Below, piece by piece: positions 19,524 to 28,590 of a stretch of 64,000 bases of DNA. Under the pieces are notes generated by a model that was not told where the DNA came from, did not search any database, and worked only from the letters and a program-made list of their open reading frames with translations. The number at the start of each line of letters is the position of its first letter. Position 1 is the first letter of the stretch. The position numbers and the translations under genes were made by a program. This stretch comes from Acidobacteriota bacterium (GTDB lineage Bacteria; Acidobacteriota; Terriglobia; Acidiferrales; UBA7541): the NCBI GenBank assembly GCA_003223215.1, contig QHYH01000083.1, positions 99,889 through 163,888 of the forward strand, written 5' to 3'.

Positions 19524-19812
19524 GCGCGGTCACGCGCGTCGGCAGATCGAAACACAACCAGTTGCATGGTCTCGCCGGAGGAGCCATGCCAGAAGGCAAT
19601 CGAGGAGGAAGACCTGCTCGAGAAATCATAAGTACGGCGGCACGAGCGGGTGTCCGATCCGATGGAACGGGAAGCAACCGGGCAAGTCGAAAACAGTCGG
19701 GAAGCGGAATCAGCTGCCGAAGCGCGGGTCGTAGTAGCTTGGCTGCCTGGCAGTACTAAGAAAATCGACTTGCTCGCTTGCCGGAAGAATTTCCGTCGTG
19801 TAGGCTGAACTC

Positions 19813-20145
19813 ATGCTCGAAGAAAAGGATTTTCAGCGAAAAGCCGATGCGGCGTTTGACGACTTGAAGAAGCGCCTGCTGGCCCTTGGCGATGCCCACG
19901 GTTTTGACGTTGAAGGCGAGTCCGGCAAGCTCGAAGTGCTTTTCGAAGAACCCCAGGAAGCCAAGTTCGTGATTTCACCGAACACGCCGGTGCGCGAAAT
20001 CTGGATCTCCGCGCTTTCCACGAGCTTCAAGCTCGCGTGGAACGCCTCGCGAAACGCTTTTGTGCTGGAAAAAACCGGGGAGGACCTCCACGGCGTGATG
20101 AGCCGCGTGATCTCGCAGCAACTCGGCGAAGAGGTGACGGTGTGA
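19813..20145 (+). CDS. cyaY: Frataxin-like iron-binding protein CyaY
   Basis: A 110-residue protein of the frataxin/CyaY family, which binds iron and modulates Fe-S cluster assembly on IscU. The acidic first helix (EEKDFQRKADAAFDDLKKRL), the beta sheet with FVISPNTPVREIWISAL (frataxin hallmark P-x-R-x-I-W-x-S) and the C-terminal helix are all present. The length is typical for bacterial CyaY. It overlaps the next gene by 4 bases (GTGA). No isc or suf genes are in this window. Confidence 0.85.
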   Translation: MLEEKDFQRKADAAFDDLKKRLLALGDAHGFDVEGESGKLEVLFEEPQEAKFVISPNTPVREIWISALSTSFKLAWNASRNAFVLEKTGEDLHGVMSRVISQQLGEEVTV

Positions 20146-20690
20146 CGCGCTTCATCGCAGCTTTTGCGTTTGGTGTCGCGCTTGCTTGCGCCCCCCTGCC
20201 GCCCGCTACGAACTCGCAAGTGCCTTCCGGGCGCGACGTGGTGAAACCGGAAGTATATCTATCGATGGAACCCGCGGCACGCGGCGGCTCGTTTCAAATT
20301 GCCGTGGTCATGAACATTCGTCCCGGATTCCACGTCAACGCGCGCGAGAAGTCGGAAGAGTATCTGATCGCGACGGACCTCAAAGCCCAACCGCCGCCGG
20401 GATTCACGAGCGGCGAGGTGGTGTATCCCAAGGGAAAGCTGGAAACCTTCACGTTTTCCAAAAAGTCCCTCAACGTGTACCAGGGAACGGTGATTCTCCG
20501 CCTGCCGGTGGACGCGCTGGCAACGGCTCCGCTGGGGGAGCAGCACATTCCCCTGAAACTGCGCTACCAGGCCTGCAGCACGGAACTTTGCTTGCCGCCT
20601 ACCACCCTTCCGCTCGATGCCGCCGTCAAGGTTGCCGCCTCCGCCTCGGAAGCAAGGTCCGCGCATTTGGAGATTTTTTCGAACCGCTAG
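20142..20690 (+). CDS. Exported DsbD-alpha (N-terminal domain) protein
   Basis: A 182-residue protein starting with a GTG that overlaps the cyaY stop. It has a signal peptide (FIAAFAFGVALACAPLPPA) and a single immunoglobulin-like DsbD alpha domain. The two redox cysteines are in YQACSTELCLPP, as in the YxGCxxxxxCYPP motif of DsbD. Full DsbD has this domain fused to an eight-helix membrane domain; here it stands alone, as seen in proteins that take reducing power from a separate CcdA/DsbD. Functional coupling to cyaY is inferred only from overlap. Confidence 0.8.
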   Translation: MTRFIAAFAFGVALACAPLPPATNSQVPSGRDVVKPEVYLSMEPAARGGSFQIAVVMNIRPGFHVNAREKSEEYLIATDLKAQPPPGFTSGEVVYPKGKLETFTFSKKSLNVYQGTVILRLPVDALATAPLGEQHIPLKLRYQACSTELCLPPTTLPLDAAVKVAASASEARSAHLEIFSNR

Positions 20691-21010
20691 CAGCCCTTTG
20701 ACTTCCCGGCGTTGCAATGCTGTTTTGGCGATCGGGAGGCGGCCGCGTCTTTCTTCTCGGCTTTGCGTTTAATGCAAAAGAAGCAAGCTAATCCAAGAGC
20801 GCTCAGGTTCGTTACTAGGATGCGTACTACCGTGACGATCATCGGTGGGACGCCCGGGAAGACCGCGCGCACCGCCGGTATGGGGACGAACACCGCGAAC
20901 GATACCGCGACTCCGAAGGAGCTCCAACGAACAAGAACAGCGCGATGATTGGAAATGGCGGCGAGACCATCGCGACCGCGACTAAAGCTCGCGGCCCGGT
21001 GATTTGAGAA
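20687..21010 (-). pseudogene. Small membrane-protein gene with an apparent frameshift
   Basis: On the minus strand the hydrophobic stretch MVSPPFPIIALFLFVGAPSE (about 20975-20915) is in one frame. It continues naturally as VAVSFAVFVPIPAVRAVFPG and TVVRILVTNLSALGLACFFC in the next frame, ending in a charged tail KRKAEKK at 20687. Joined, this is a ~100-residue protein with two or three membrane helices. Either this is a decayed gene or the real start is internal at 20893 with only 68 residues. No family is recognised. Confidence 0.4.
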
Positions 21011-21016
21011 CTGCCC

Positions 21017-22525
21017 TCACGCTTTAGCCGCTCCCGAAACGGCCTCGTGGAGGCGGCGGACGACGCGCTGCTGACCGAGCGCCACCATCGTGTCGAAAAG
21101 CGGCGGGGCGACGGCCTGACCCACAATGGCGACGCGGGTTGCGTTGATCAGCAGCGCAGCTTTCACGCCCGCAGCTTCGGCGACGGCGCGTGTGGCGTGA
21201 TCGCAGGCGTCGTGATTCCATTCCTTGAGATTTCCCAAAGCATCGGCGAGCTTGGCCAGAAGCTCCGGCACTTTGGAATCCTTCCAGAATTTTTCCTTGG
21301 CCGCGGCGTCGCGCGTAAATTCATCGCTGAAAAACGCGCGCGCCCAGCTGGAGAAATCCGGGAGCAAGCGGATGCGCGGACGCAGCAAATCCACCGTGCG
21401 CGCAAACCACGCACGATCGCGGCCGTCCGGGCCCGGCGGCGCGCCAGCGGCCCATTCCGGCTTCCACAAGCCGCTGCGCTTCAGTTCGTTTTCCACTTCG
21501 GGCAGCAAATCTTCAATCGGAAGCCGCTGCAGGTACTGGGTATTGAACCATTCGAGTTTCGGCCGGTCGAAGACGGCGTTGGTGCGGCTCACGCCTTCGA
21601 GGGAAAATTTCTGAATCAAGTCTTTCGTGCGAAGAAATTCTTCGTCGCCGCCCGGCGACCAGCCGAGTAGGGCCAGAAAATTTCGGAACGCTTCCGGCAA
21701 GAATCCTTCCCTGCGGTACAGGTTCACGTCGGTGGCGCCATGGCGCTTCGAAAGCCGCGTCTTGTCTGCGCCGAGAATCAGGGGGACGTGGGCGAAGACC
21801 GGGGGCTTGGCGCCAAGCGCCCGGTACAAAAGCACCTGCTTCGGCGTGTTCGACAGATGGTCGGCCCCGCGAATCACGTGCGTGATGCGCATGTCGATGT
21901 CATCGACCACCGCCCCGAGCTGGTACATGGACTGCCCAAATTCTTCGTCGCCTTTGCCGGAGCGCAGCAGGACGAAATCTTCGATTTCGTCGTTGGAAAA
22001 CTCGCGCTCGCCAAACACCGCGTCTGTAAATTTGGTCGTCCCTCCAATGGGCACCCTAAAGCGGATCGCGGGTTTCGCCCCGGGCGTCGAGGGCTTGCCG
22101 CCGCGGCAGGAGCAGCGGGTAACGCGGCGCGGTCCGCCTCCTTTTGGCTCTTCATCCTGAGCGGGCTCGGCGTAATCGCCGCCGGCATATCTGTCCGCCG
22201 GACAGTAACAGAGGAACGCGCTGCCGCTTGCAACGCATTTCTTGGCAGCCGCGCGATACAGTTCCGTTCGCCGCGACTGGTAGAACGGTCCCTCATCCCA
22301 ATCCACGCCCAGCCATTTCAAGCCGTCGATAATGCCCTCGACGAGTTCCGCCTTGTTACGCTCGGCGTCGGTGTCCTCGATGCGCAGGATCATCACCCCG
22401 CGGTGATGCCGCGCAAAGAGCCAGTTGAACAGGGCCGTGCGGGCTCCACCGACATGCAAATAGCCGGTGGGAGAAGGGGCAAAGCGGACACGCACGCCCG
22501 CGGTGTTTTGAGTCGCCTCGGTCAT
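21017..22525 (-). CDS. gltX: Glutamyl-tRNA synthetase
   Basis: A 502-residue class I aminoacyl-tRNA synthetase charging tRNA-Glu. The HIGH motif is FAPSPTGYLHVGGARTALFN near the N-terminus, and the KMSKS equivalent is KTRLSKRHGATDV. Cys-rich residues around CYCPADRY and RCSCRGG may form the zinc site of the connective insertion, which is longer than usual and Pro/Gly/Glu-rich. The C-terminal anticodon-binding domain is complete. As gatB is also present (39.4 kb), a non-discriminating GltX feeding the amidotransferase pathway is plausible. Confidence 0.95.
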   Translation of the reverse strand: MTEATQNTAGVRVRFAPSPTGYLHVGGARTALFNWLFARHHRGVMILRIEDTDAERNKAELVEGIIDGLKWLGVDWDEGPFYQSRRTELYRAAAKKCVASGSAFLCYCPADRYAGGDYAEPAQDEEPKGGGPRRVTRCSCRGGKPSTPGAKPAIRFRVPIGGTTKFTDAVFGEREFSNDEIEDFVLLRSGKGDEEFGQSMYQLGAVVDDIDMRITHVIRGADHLSNTPKQVLLYRALGAKPPVFAHVPLILGADKTRLSKRHGATDVNLYRREGFLPEAFRNFLALLGWSPGGDEEFLRTKDLIQKFSLEGVSRTNAVFDRPKLEWFNTQYLQRLPIEDLLPEVENELKRSGLWKPEWAAGAPPGPDGRDRAWFARTVDLLRPRIRLLPDFSSWARAFFSDEFTRDAAAKEKFWKDSKVPELLAKLADALGNLKEWNHDACDHATRAVAEAAGVKAALLINATRVAIVGQAVAPPLFDTMVALGQQRVVRRLHEAVSGAAKA

Positions 22526-23217
22526 TTCGAGCGGATCTTTCTCGGCCGAATCAATCCTTCAGTGTAACGAAAGCGCCGGATTCCGTCCAACCAGCCGATC
22601 TTGGAAAAGGAGCAACGGCATTTACGAACCATTCGGCGTGATTGTTCAAAGTGCGGATCCTCTGTCGACCGGGCGACTCGAAGATACCGTAAATGCGAGG
22701 ACAGCGAGGTCCTGGTCGTCGCTTCGGTCGGAGGTTGCGCAAGGCGGAAATTTCGGGAAAAGCCTAAAAATTCCTTAGCCCGGACGCGTTGGTCGCTGGT
22801 GCAAGGGCTTCCCCGGGGATCCACACTCGCCGCGCGCCGGGAGGGCAGATAGCTCGCCGAGCCAGGCCGTCGCGATGAAACATGCCGGAGTTGCGTTCGA
22901 GACTGATGAAGCTAAGTTCTAGAACCCCGTGCCCGCGGGCTAACTAGCTTGGTGTCCTTGCTTAACACCCGGCCTTCGAGTTGCGTTCCAGGGGTTGATT
23001 TTTCGCCATCCGCCTAGCCGTTTGGGATCATGCAGAGGAATTTGCGCCCTCGGCGAGAAAGCGCGGATTTTTTCGTAGGACAAAGGCTTGCCGGTGGCGT
23101 CTAATAGAGGGATCCAGCCGGTCGAGGGCTAGCTGTCTTAGGGTATTCTATGGATATTCCCGGTCTCGAGTATGCGGTAAAGTGAGAGACTCCGGGCGAA
23201 TGGGTTGCGCTTGCGTT
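22526..23217 (+). other. Long intergenic region, no gene supported
   Basis: About 690 bases between gltX and the efflux locus. Short frames exist on both strands, but none has a ribosome-binding site, protein-like composition or a domain. The right end carries the promoter-like and palindromic elements listed separately. I see no tRNA or other RNA gene in it. Confidence 0.5.
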
Positions 23218-23246
23218 TTGACAGGAAGTTTCGCGAAACAACCATT
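23218..23246 (+). promoter_or_regulatory. Candidate promoter with palindromic operator upstream of the efflux locus
   Basis: A consensus -35 TTGACA (23218-23223) is followed by a perfect 12-bp palindrome GTTTCGCGAAAC (23228-23239). A weak -10-like ACCATT lies 17 bases after the -35. The palindrome sits where a repressor of TetR or similar type would block RNA polymerase. It is 62 bases before the first fusion-protein gene. No regulator gene is adjacent. Confidence 0.45.
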
Positions 23247-23301
23247 TTCCCGGCCTGGAATTCCAACTGCCCTGAGGGACTAGGCCCCCGGATGTCCAGG
23301 G

Positions 23302-24594
23302 ATGGTTGAGGTTATGCGCGCTCATCCGATTTTTCGCAGTAAGCCTAAGGTCCTCTTCTTCAGCGCACTTTCTTTGCTGATTTGCGTTCTCGTTCCCCTC
23401 CTTTTCACCCATCTCCGCCGGGCACAAGCGTCGGTCGACCGCGGAGAACCGATCTATCGCGTTGAGAAAAAGAAGTTCTCTCACACACTCCGCCTGAATG
23501 GAACCACCATGGCTGCCCACTCGTTCGCGGTCCTTGCTCCCCGGCTCGAAGGGGCGCAGGTCGGTTCCATGGTCATCACCAAGCTGGCTCCTGCCGGATC
23601 GCCCGTGAAGAACGGCGATGTGCTTGTGGAATTCGATCCGCAAGCCGAGATGAAAGACTATCTCGACAAGAAAGCCAACTACGACAATCTCGTGGGCCAG
23701 GTGGCCCAGAAGCAAGCCGACGAAGATATTGCCCGGGCCAAGGACGACACCGCCTTGCAACAGGCCGAAGATGAATTGAAACATTCGCAACTCGAGTTGC
23801 AAAAGAATGAAATTGTTTCCCGCATCGATGCGGAGAAGAACCAGGAGGCCGCGGACGAAGCGCAAGCCACTTTGAAGCAGCTCAAAGAGACTTACCAGTT
23901 GAAGCGCGCCGCCGCGAAGGCCGGCATCCGCATTCTTGAGATTCAGCGAGACCGCGCGCTGGAAGCCATGCGCTACTCCCAAAGCAACGCCTCCAAAATG
24001 GTCGTGCACTCTCCCATGGCGGGCGTGGTGGTCTACAACACCATCTGGCTCGGCGGACGCATGGGCACCGTCCAGCAGGGAGACCAGGTCCGCCCGGGCT
24101 TGCCTTTTATGGCCGTCGTGGATCCCTCGCAGATGGAAGTGCGCGTGGAACTCAATCAGGTGGACCTGTTGAAGGTCCATCCGGGCCAGCTGGCAAAAAT
24201 GCGCTTGGATGCGTACCCCGGCACCGAGCTGGGCGCAACGCTCGAAGATATTTCGCCGCTCGGCCACAACGGCCAGTTCAGCGAAACGATTCGGGTATTC
24301 GCGGCGCGCTTCTCCGTGCAAGGCACCGACCCGAAGCTCTTGCCGGACCTCTCGGCGGCTTTAGATCTTGATCTCGGAACGGAACAAGACGCGCTGGTGG
24401 TTCCCCTTCAGAGCGTGGAATTCGATTCCGGGAATGCGTTTGTCTGGGTGGAAGACAGAGGGTCGTTTCAGAAACACCCCGTGAAAATCGGTCCCCACAA
24501 CGATACAGAAGTCGTGGTTCTTTCCGGCCTGCAACCGGGCGACATCGTCCGCCGGACCACGCCGGCAGAACCGCTATCGGGAGAGCGGTCATGA
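23302..24594 (+). CDS. HlyD/MacA-type periplasmic adaptor (membrane fusion protein) 1
   Basis: A 430-residue adaptor with an N-terminal membrane anchor (VLFFSALSLLICVLVPLLF), a biotinyl-lipoyl half (GDVLVEFDPQAE), a long coiled-coil hairpin (about residues 125-235) containing ELQKNEIVSRIDAEKNQ, the second lipoyl half SPMAGVVVYN, then beta-barrel and membrane-proximal domains. Adaptors bridge an inner-membrane ABC or RND pump to a TolC channel. It overlaps the second adaptor by 4 bases (ATGA). It is the first of three homologous adaptors in a row. An ATG at 23314 is an alternative start. Confidence 0.88.
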   Translation: MVEVMRAHPIFRSKPKVLFFSALSLLICVLVPLLFTHLRRAQASVDRGEPIYRVEKKKFSHTLRLNGTTMAAHSFAVLAPRLEGAQVGSMVITKLAPAGSPVKNGDVLVEFDPQAEMKDYLDKKANYDNLVGQVAQKQADEDIARAKDDTALQQAEDELKHSQLELQKNEIVSRIDAEKNQEAADEAQATLKQLKETYQLKRAAAKAGIRILEIQRDRALEAMRYSQSNASKMVVHSPMAGVVVYNTIWLGGRMGTVQQGDQVRPGLPFMAVVDPSQMEVRVELNQVDLLKVHPGQLAKMRLDAYPGTELGATLEDISPLGHNGQFSETIRVFAARFSVQGTDPKLLPDLSAALDLDLGTEQDALVVPLQSVEFDSGNAFVWVEDRGSFQKHPVKIGPHNDTEVVVLSGLQPGDIVRRTTPAEPLSGERS

Positions 24595-25838
24595 TTCGCG
24601 GCATCCGGTCCTGGAAACTGCGCCACAAGGTTGTTGCCGGCGCCGCCCTGGCGTTGCTTGGCGGTCTCGGTTTCGGTGCGTTTCGAATGGCGAATTCCGC
24701 CGTGGCCATCCCGACCGCCGAAGTGCAGCGCAAGGATTTCGTGGACACGCTGGAAATCAAGGGCGAAGTCAAGGCCCTGCACTCGAAAGTGATCGCCGCG
24801 CCGTACGGCGCGGGCGATTTGCAGATCGTCAGCCTGGTAGCCAACTCAGCGAAGGTCAAGAAGGGTGATTTGCTGGTTCAATTCGACGCCACCACGATGA
24901 AACAGAAGCTGGCGCAGGATCAATCCGGCGTCAAATCCGCAGAGGCGGAAATCAACCAATCTCAAGCCGCGGCGCGGCTGAAAGAAGAGCAGGACGTCAC
25001 CGACGTTATGAAAGCGAAATATGAAGCCGAAAAAGCGCGCATGGATGCAAGCAAGCAGGAAATCCTGTCGGCGATTGATGGCGAGGAGGCCAAGCTAAAA
25101 GTTGTAGACGCCGAGCAGACCCTGAAGGCCGCCGAAGCCAAGCTCCAAGCCGACCGTTCCTCCGCCGCGGCGGATTTAGCCAGCAAAAAGGAAAAACTGA
25201 AGCAAACGGAGTTTCAGGTGCGCCAGGACGAAACCAGCGTGGCATCCCTCAGCTTGCGCGCTCCGCTGGAAGGCGTGGTCGCGCTTCAGAACCACTGGCA
25301 GCCGCAAGGTGGTCCAACGCCTTTCAAGCCGGGCGATCGCGCTTGGCCTGGGGCGGCCATCGCAGAATTACCCGATCCCAGTTCTCTGAAAATTTCCGCG
25401 CGTGTGGAAGAGGCGGAGCGCGGACAATTGAAGGCGGACCAGACGACCGAGGTGCACGTGGATGCCGTCCCGGACCGCAATCTGCCGGGTCGCGTCGAGG
25501 AGATTAGTCCCACAGCGAGCCTGGATTTCACGGCAGGTTGGCCCATTCCGCGCAATTTTTCCGTGGATGTCGTGCTTTCCGAAAGCGACTCGCGCCTCAC
25601 TCCAGGGATGGGTGCGACCGTCCGCGTAGCCGTGGCCAAGATTCCCGACGGAATCGTTATTCCGTCCACAGCGCTGTTTCGCAAAGCCGGCCGGTCGGTC
25701 GTGTACGTGCAGCGAGGATCGAAATTTGAGGAAACACCCGTCGAAGTTTCACGGAGGAACCCGGAGGAAGTCCTGCTGGCGCGAGGGCTCGAACCCGGGA
25801 AGCGCGTCGCTACAAAAGATCCGATGCTAACGCACTAA
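24591..25838 (+). CDS. HlyD/MacA-type periplasmic adaptor (membrane fusion protein) 2
   Basis: A 415-residue adaptor with one N-terminal membrane helix (VVAGAALALLGGLGFGAF). Lipoyl halves are KGDLLVQFDATT and LRAPLEGVVALQN, flanking a coiled coil at about residues 100-215 that is rich in Ala/Glu/Lys. Beta-barrel and membrane-proximal domains follow, ending VELEPGK-like (LARGLEPGKRVATKD). It is clearly homologous to the genes on either side, but its coiled coil differs and carries KQEILSAIDGEEAK in place of the KNE-IVS motif. It is translationally coupled to adaptor 1. Confidence 0.88.
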   Translation: MIRGIRSWKLRHKVVAGAALALLGGLGFGAFRMANSAVAIPTAEVQRKDFVDTLEIKGEVKALHSKVIAAPYGAGDLQIVSLVANSAKVKKGDLLVQFDATTMKQKLAQDQSGVKSAEAEINQSQAAARLKEEQDVTDVMKAKYEAEKARMDASKQEILSAIDGEEAKLKVVDAEQTLKAAEAKLQADRSSAAADLASKKEKLKQTEFQVRQDETSVASLSLRAPLEGVVALQNHWQPQGGPTPFKPGDRAWPGAAIAELPDPSSLKISARVEEAERGQLKADQTTEVHVDAVPDRNLPGRVEEISPTASLDFTAGWPIPRNFSVDVVLSESDSRLTPGMGATVRVAVAKIPDGIVIPSTALFRKAGRSVVYVQRGSKFEETPVEVSRRNPEEVLLARGLEPGKRVATKDPMLTH

Positions 25839-25847
25839 GAAGACAGC

Positions 25848-27155
25848 ATGAACGGCAGGATAACCCAAACCGGAACACTGTTATCGCTCCTGATTCTCGC
25901 AGGCTCCGTCGTTGCGTGCCGACAAGCCAGCGCTCTGGCGGGCGAATTGGATGTTCCCACGACCACGGTGAAGCAGGCCGATGTGCAGCTGAAAACGCTC
26001 ACCACCGGCGCCTTGCGCAGCAAGGACTCGCGGGTGATCGCGGCTCCGCCCATCGCCGGGGGAACCCTGCAAATCGTCAAATTGGCCCGCTTCGGAGCAC
26101 AGGTTCACAAGGGCGACGTCGTGCTCGAATTTGATCCCAGCCAACAGGAATACAATCTGGCACAGAACCGCAGCGACCTTTTGCAGGCCGAGCAGGAAAT
26201 CGCAAAAGCCAAAGCGGACGCTGCGGTGCAAACCGGCGAGGATCAGACCGCGCTGCTGAAGGCCAAGTACACGGTGCGTCAAGCGGAGCTGGAAGTCAGC
26301 AAGAACGAGCTGGTCAGCAAAATCGATGCGCAGAAGAACGTTCTTGCGTTGGACGAGGCCAAGCGAGCCCTGGCGCAGCTCGAACAGGACATCCACTCCC
26401 ACAGCGCTTCCAACAAAGCGGCGCTGGCGATCAGCGAGGAAAAACGTCACAAAGCGCGTCTGGCCATGGACCAGGCAGAAGAAAACATTAAGAAAATGAG
26501 GATTACCGCGCCCATCGATGGCCTCGTAGTCATTCACGGCAATCGCGATTCGACGGGGGGATGGTTCTTTGACGGCATGACACTTCCCGACTATCACGTG
26601 GGCGACCAGGTGAATCCCGGCAGCCCGATCGCGGAGGTGATCGACGTTTCGCATCTCGAGGTCTACGCGCAAGTCGGAGAGAGCGATCATAGCAACCTCA
26701 AGCCCGGTGAGCCGGTGGACATCCAAGTCAACGCGTTGCCGGGCGATCGTTTCACGGGCAAAGTGGAAACCGTCGGCGGCGCGACGTCCCATGAATTCTG
26801 GGACGATAACGCCCAGCGCAAATTTGACGTCACCATTCTTCTCGACAAGCCCGACGCACGGCTCCGACCAGGTTTCGCTGCTGAGCTCGGTATCCGCGGC
26901 GACCAGCTGTCCAACGCGGTCTCCATCCCGAGCGAAGCCGTCTTTGACCGCGGGGGCAAGAAAATCGTGTACTGCAAGCAGCACGGCAGTTTCCAAGCAC
27001 AACAAGTCAAGGTCCGCGCGCTCAGCGAAGGTCGCGCCGTCCTCGAAGGCATTCAACCGGGCACGGTGGTCGCGTTGGTCAATCCGGAGACCCGCGCATC
27101 CGAAAAGGCCAAAGCGAGCGACGCGGGGACGTCCCCGGGTCCGAGTGTGAAATAA
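25848..27155 (+). CDS. HlyD/MacA-type periplasmic adaptor lipoprotein (membrane fusion protein) 3
   Basis: A 435-residue adaptor. Unlike its two neighbours it has a lipoprotein signal: a hydrophobic core then VVAC with Cys at residue 24, so it is probably lipid-anchored. The coiled coil (about residues 100-215) contains SKNELVSKIDAQKN, nearly the motif of adaptor 1. Lipoyl halves are KGDVVLEFDPSQQ and ITAPIDGLVVIHG. It begins 9 bases after adaptor 2 and is followed by the permease 16 bases later. Confidence 0.88.
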   Translation: MNGRITQTGTLLSLLILAGSVVACRQASALAGELDVPTTTVKQADVQLKTLTTGALRSKDSRVIAAPPIAGGTLQIVKLARFGAQVHKGDVVLEFDPSQQEYNLAQNRSDLLQAEQEIAKAKADAAVQTGEDQTALLKAKYTVRQAELEVSKNELVSKIDAQKNVLALDEAKRALAQLEQDIHSHSASNKAALAISEEKRHKARLAMDQAEENIKKMRITAPIDGLVVIHGNRDSTGGWFFDGMTLPDYHVGDQVNPGSPIAEVIDVSHLEVYAQVGESDHSNLKPGEPVDIQVNALPGDRFTGKVETVGGATSHEFWDDNAQRKFDVTILLDKPDARLRPGFAAELGIRGDQLSNAVSIPSEAVFDRGGKKIVYCKQHGSFQAQQVKVRALSEGRAVLEGIQPGTVVALVNPETRASEKAKASDAGTSPGPSVK

Positions 27156-27171
27156 AGCGGTTTGCGCGAAG

Positions 27172-28452
27172 ATGACCACTGGCTCCCTGGCCGAACCAAG
27201 ATCCCTGGCGCAATGGCTGCCGGATGTGGCCCTTGGCTTTGAGAACCTCGCCAGCCACAAGCTGCGCTCGCTGCTCACCATGCTCGGTATGATTTTTGGA
27301 GTTGCTGCCGTCGTTGCCATGCTGTCGATTGGGGCTGGGGCTCAGCAAAAAGTGATGGCGTTCATCGAGCAGCTGGGTGTCCGCAACATTATCGTTGAGG
27401 CCAAGGAAGCTCACAACTACCAGGAGCTGCAGAAAGTAAGGAAAAACTCGCCAGGACTCACGCTCACCGATTATCAAATCATTCGCCAGAATGTCAGCGA
27501 TATTCAGGGCGGTACGCCGCGCAAACGTTTTGCCCCCAGCAAAATTCTGCCGAAGCCGCAGCAGGACACGCCGGTGATCTACGGCGTCGAGCCCAGTTAC
27601 CTGGAAATCGGTCATCTTCGCGTCACGGAGGGCCGCTTTTTCGATGCATCGGACAATGCGGCGGCCGGACCGGTCTGCGTGCTCGGGGCCGCCGCCAAGG
27701 ACAGCTTATTCGGCGCTAGCCCTGCCGTCGGCGAATACATCAAGTTGAATGACCAGTGGTGCCACGTCATCGGCATTGTCGCGCCGCAAATGTCTGCGCA
27801 AAGCGAAGTCTCCGGAGTGCGCACCGAGGAGATGAATAACCTGATCTATGCACCCCTGAATTCCGTCCGTTATCGCCTGGAAGATTCGCAGAGCTGGCTG
27901 AAGGACGAGATCGACGGCATGTACCTGCATCTCGCTTCGGCCGACACCAGCACAAGCGACGCCGAGGTGGTGCGCGGCATCCTGAACTCCTCGCATCACA
28001 ACGCGGGCGATTTCAGCGTTATCGTGCCTGCCGAACTGCTTGCCCAGCAAAAGCGAACCGAGCAGCTCTTCAACACCGTCATGGTGGCCATCGCCGCCAT
28101 TTCCCTGCTGGTTGGCGGGATCGGCATCATGAATATCATGTTGGCGGCGATTCTCGAGCGCACCCGCGAAATCGGCGTGCGAAGGGCGATGGGCGCGCGG
28201 CGTTCGGACATCGTCCGCCAGTTTGTGATCGAGGCGGTGCTCATTTCCTTTGCGGGCGGTTTTTTGGGTGTGGTGATGGGTTTTGCCCTGTCCAAAATGA
28301 TCGCCTGGTTTGCCGGATGGTCCACCATCGTGACCATCAGTTCCATCCTTCTGGCCTTCCTGGTTTCCATCTCGGTGGGCCTGATTTTCGGCACGTACCC
28401 AGCCGTGAAAGCGGCGCGGCTAGATCCCGTGGAAGCCATTCGTTACGAGTAA
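27172..28452 (+). CDS. MacB-type ABC transporter permease (FtsX family), no ATPase domain
   Basis: A 426-residue permease. One N-terminal transmembrane helix (LLTMLGMIFGVAAVVAML) is followed by a large periplasmic MacB core domain (about 60-290) and three C-terminal helices of the FtsX domain. The signature GGIGIMNIMLAAILERTREIG-type stretch and the terminal KAARLDPVEAIRYE are typical. E. coli MacB carries its ATPase in the same chain; here it is absent and no ABC ATPase gene is adjacent. The protein should take an ATPase encoded elsewhere. Mechanotransmission of export is the expected role; the substrate is unknown. Confidence 0.9.
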   Translation: MTTGSLAEPRSLAQWLPDVALGFENLASHKLRSLLTMLGMIFGVAAVVAMLSIGAGAQQKVMAFIEQLGVRNIIVEAKEAHNYQELQKVRKNSPGLTLTDYQIIRQNVSDIQGGTPRKRFAPSKILPKPQQDTPVIYGVEPSYLEIGHLRVTEGRFFDASDNAAAGPVCVLGAAAKDSLFGASPAVGEYIKLNDQWCHVIGIVAPQMSAQSEVSGVRTEEMNNLIYAPLNSVRYRLEDSQSWLKDEIDGMYLHLASADTSTSDAEVVRGILNSSHHNAGDFSVIVPAELLAQQKRTEQLFNTVMVAIAAISLLVGGIGIMNIMLAAILERTREIGVRRAMGARRSDIVRQFVIEAVLISFAGGFLGVVMGFALSKMIAWFAGWSTIVTISSILLAFLVSISVGLIFGTYPAVKAARLDPVEAIRYE

Positions 28453-28482
28453 CTCATGGCTCTCGGAGAGCCACAACGAAGG

Positions 28483-28542
28483 ATGAAAATAGCCGCTCAC
28501 TGTTGAGCCAATCTTTTCAATGAGATACGCGGCTATTTTCAT
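28483..28542 (+). repeat. 14-bp inverted repeat between permease and TolC genes
   Basis: Arms ATGAAAATAGCCGC (28483-28496) and its exact complement (28529-28542) flank a 32-base loop that can itself pair (TTGA with TCAA). It lies in the 138-base gap between the permease stop and the tolC start. In RNA it would form a stable stem-loop; it has no T-run, so it is more likely an mRNA processing or stability element, or a protein-binding site, than a terminator. Confidence 0.7.
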
Positions 28543-28590
28543 AGGAGTAGAGTTCTTCGTTCGAACCAACTCTGTATTGGGGGTGCTCCA

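Noticed and set aside
19524..19812. Short frames between carbonic anhydrase and cyaY
   Set aside because: Fewer than 110 codons, Arg/Ser-rich, no ribosome-binding site or domain.
23101..24321. Long minus-strand open frame over the first adaptor gene
   Set aside because: Antisense to a clear adaptor coding sequence, His/Leu/Gly-rich, no domain.
25881..27320. Long minus-strand open frame over the third adaptor
   Set aside because: Antisense shadow of a well-matched lipoprotein adaptor gene.
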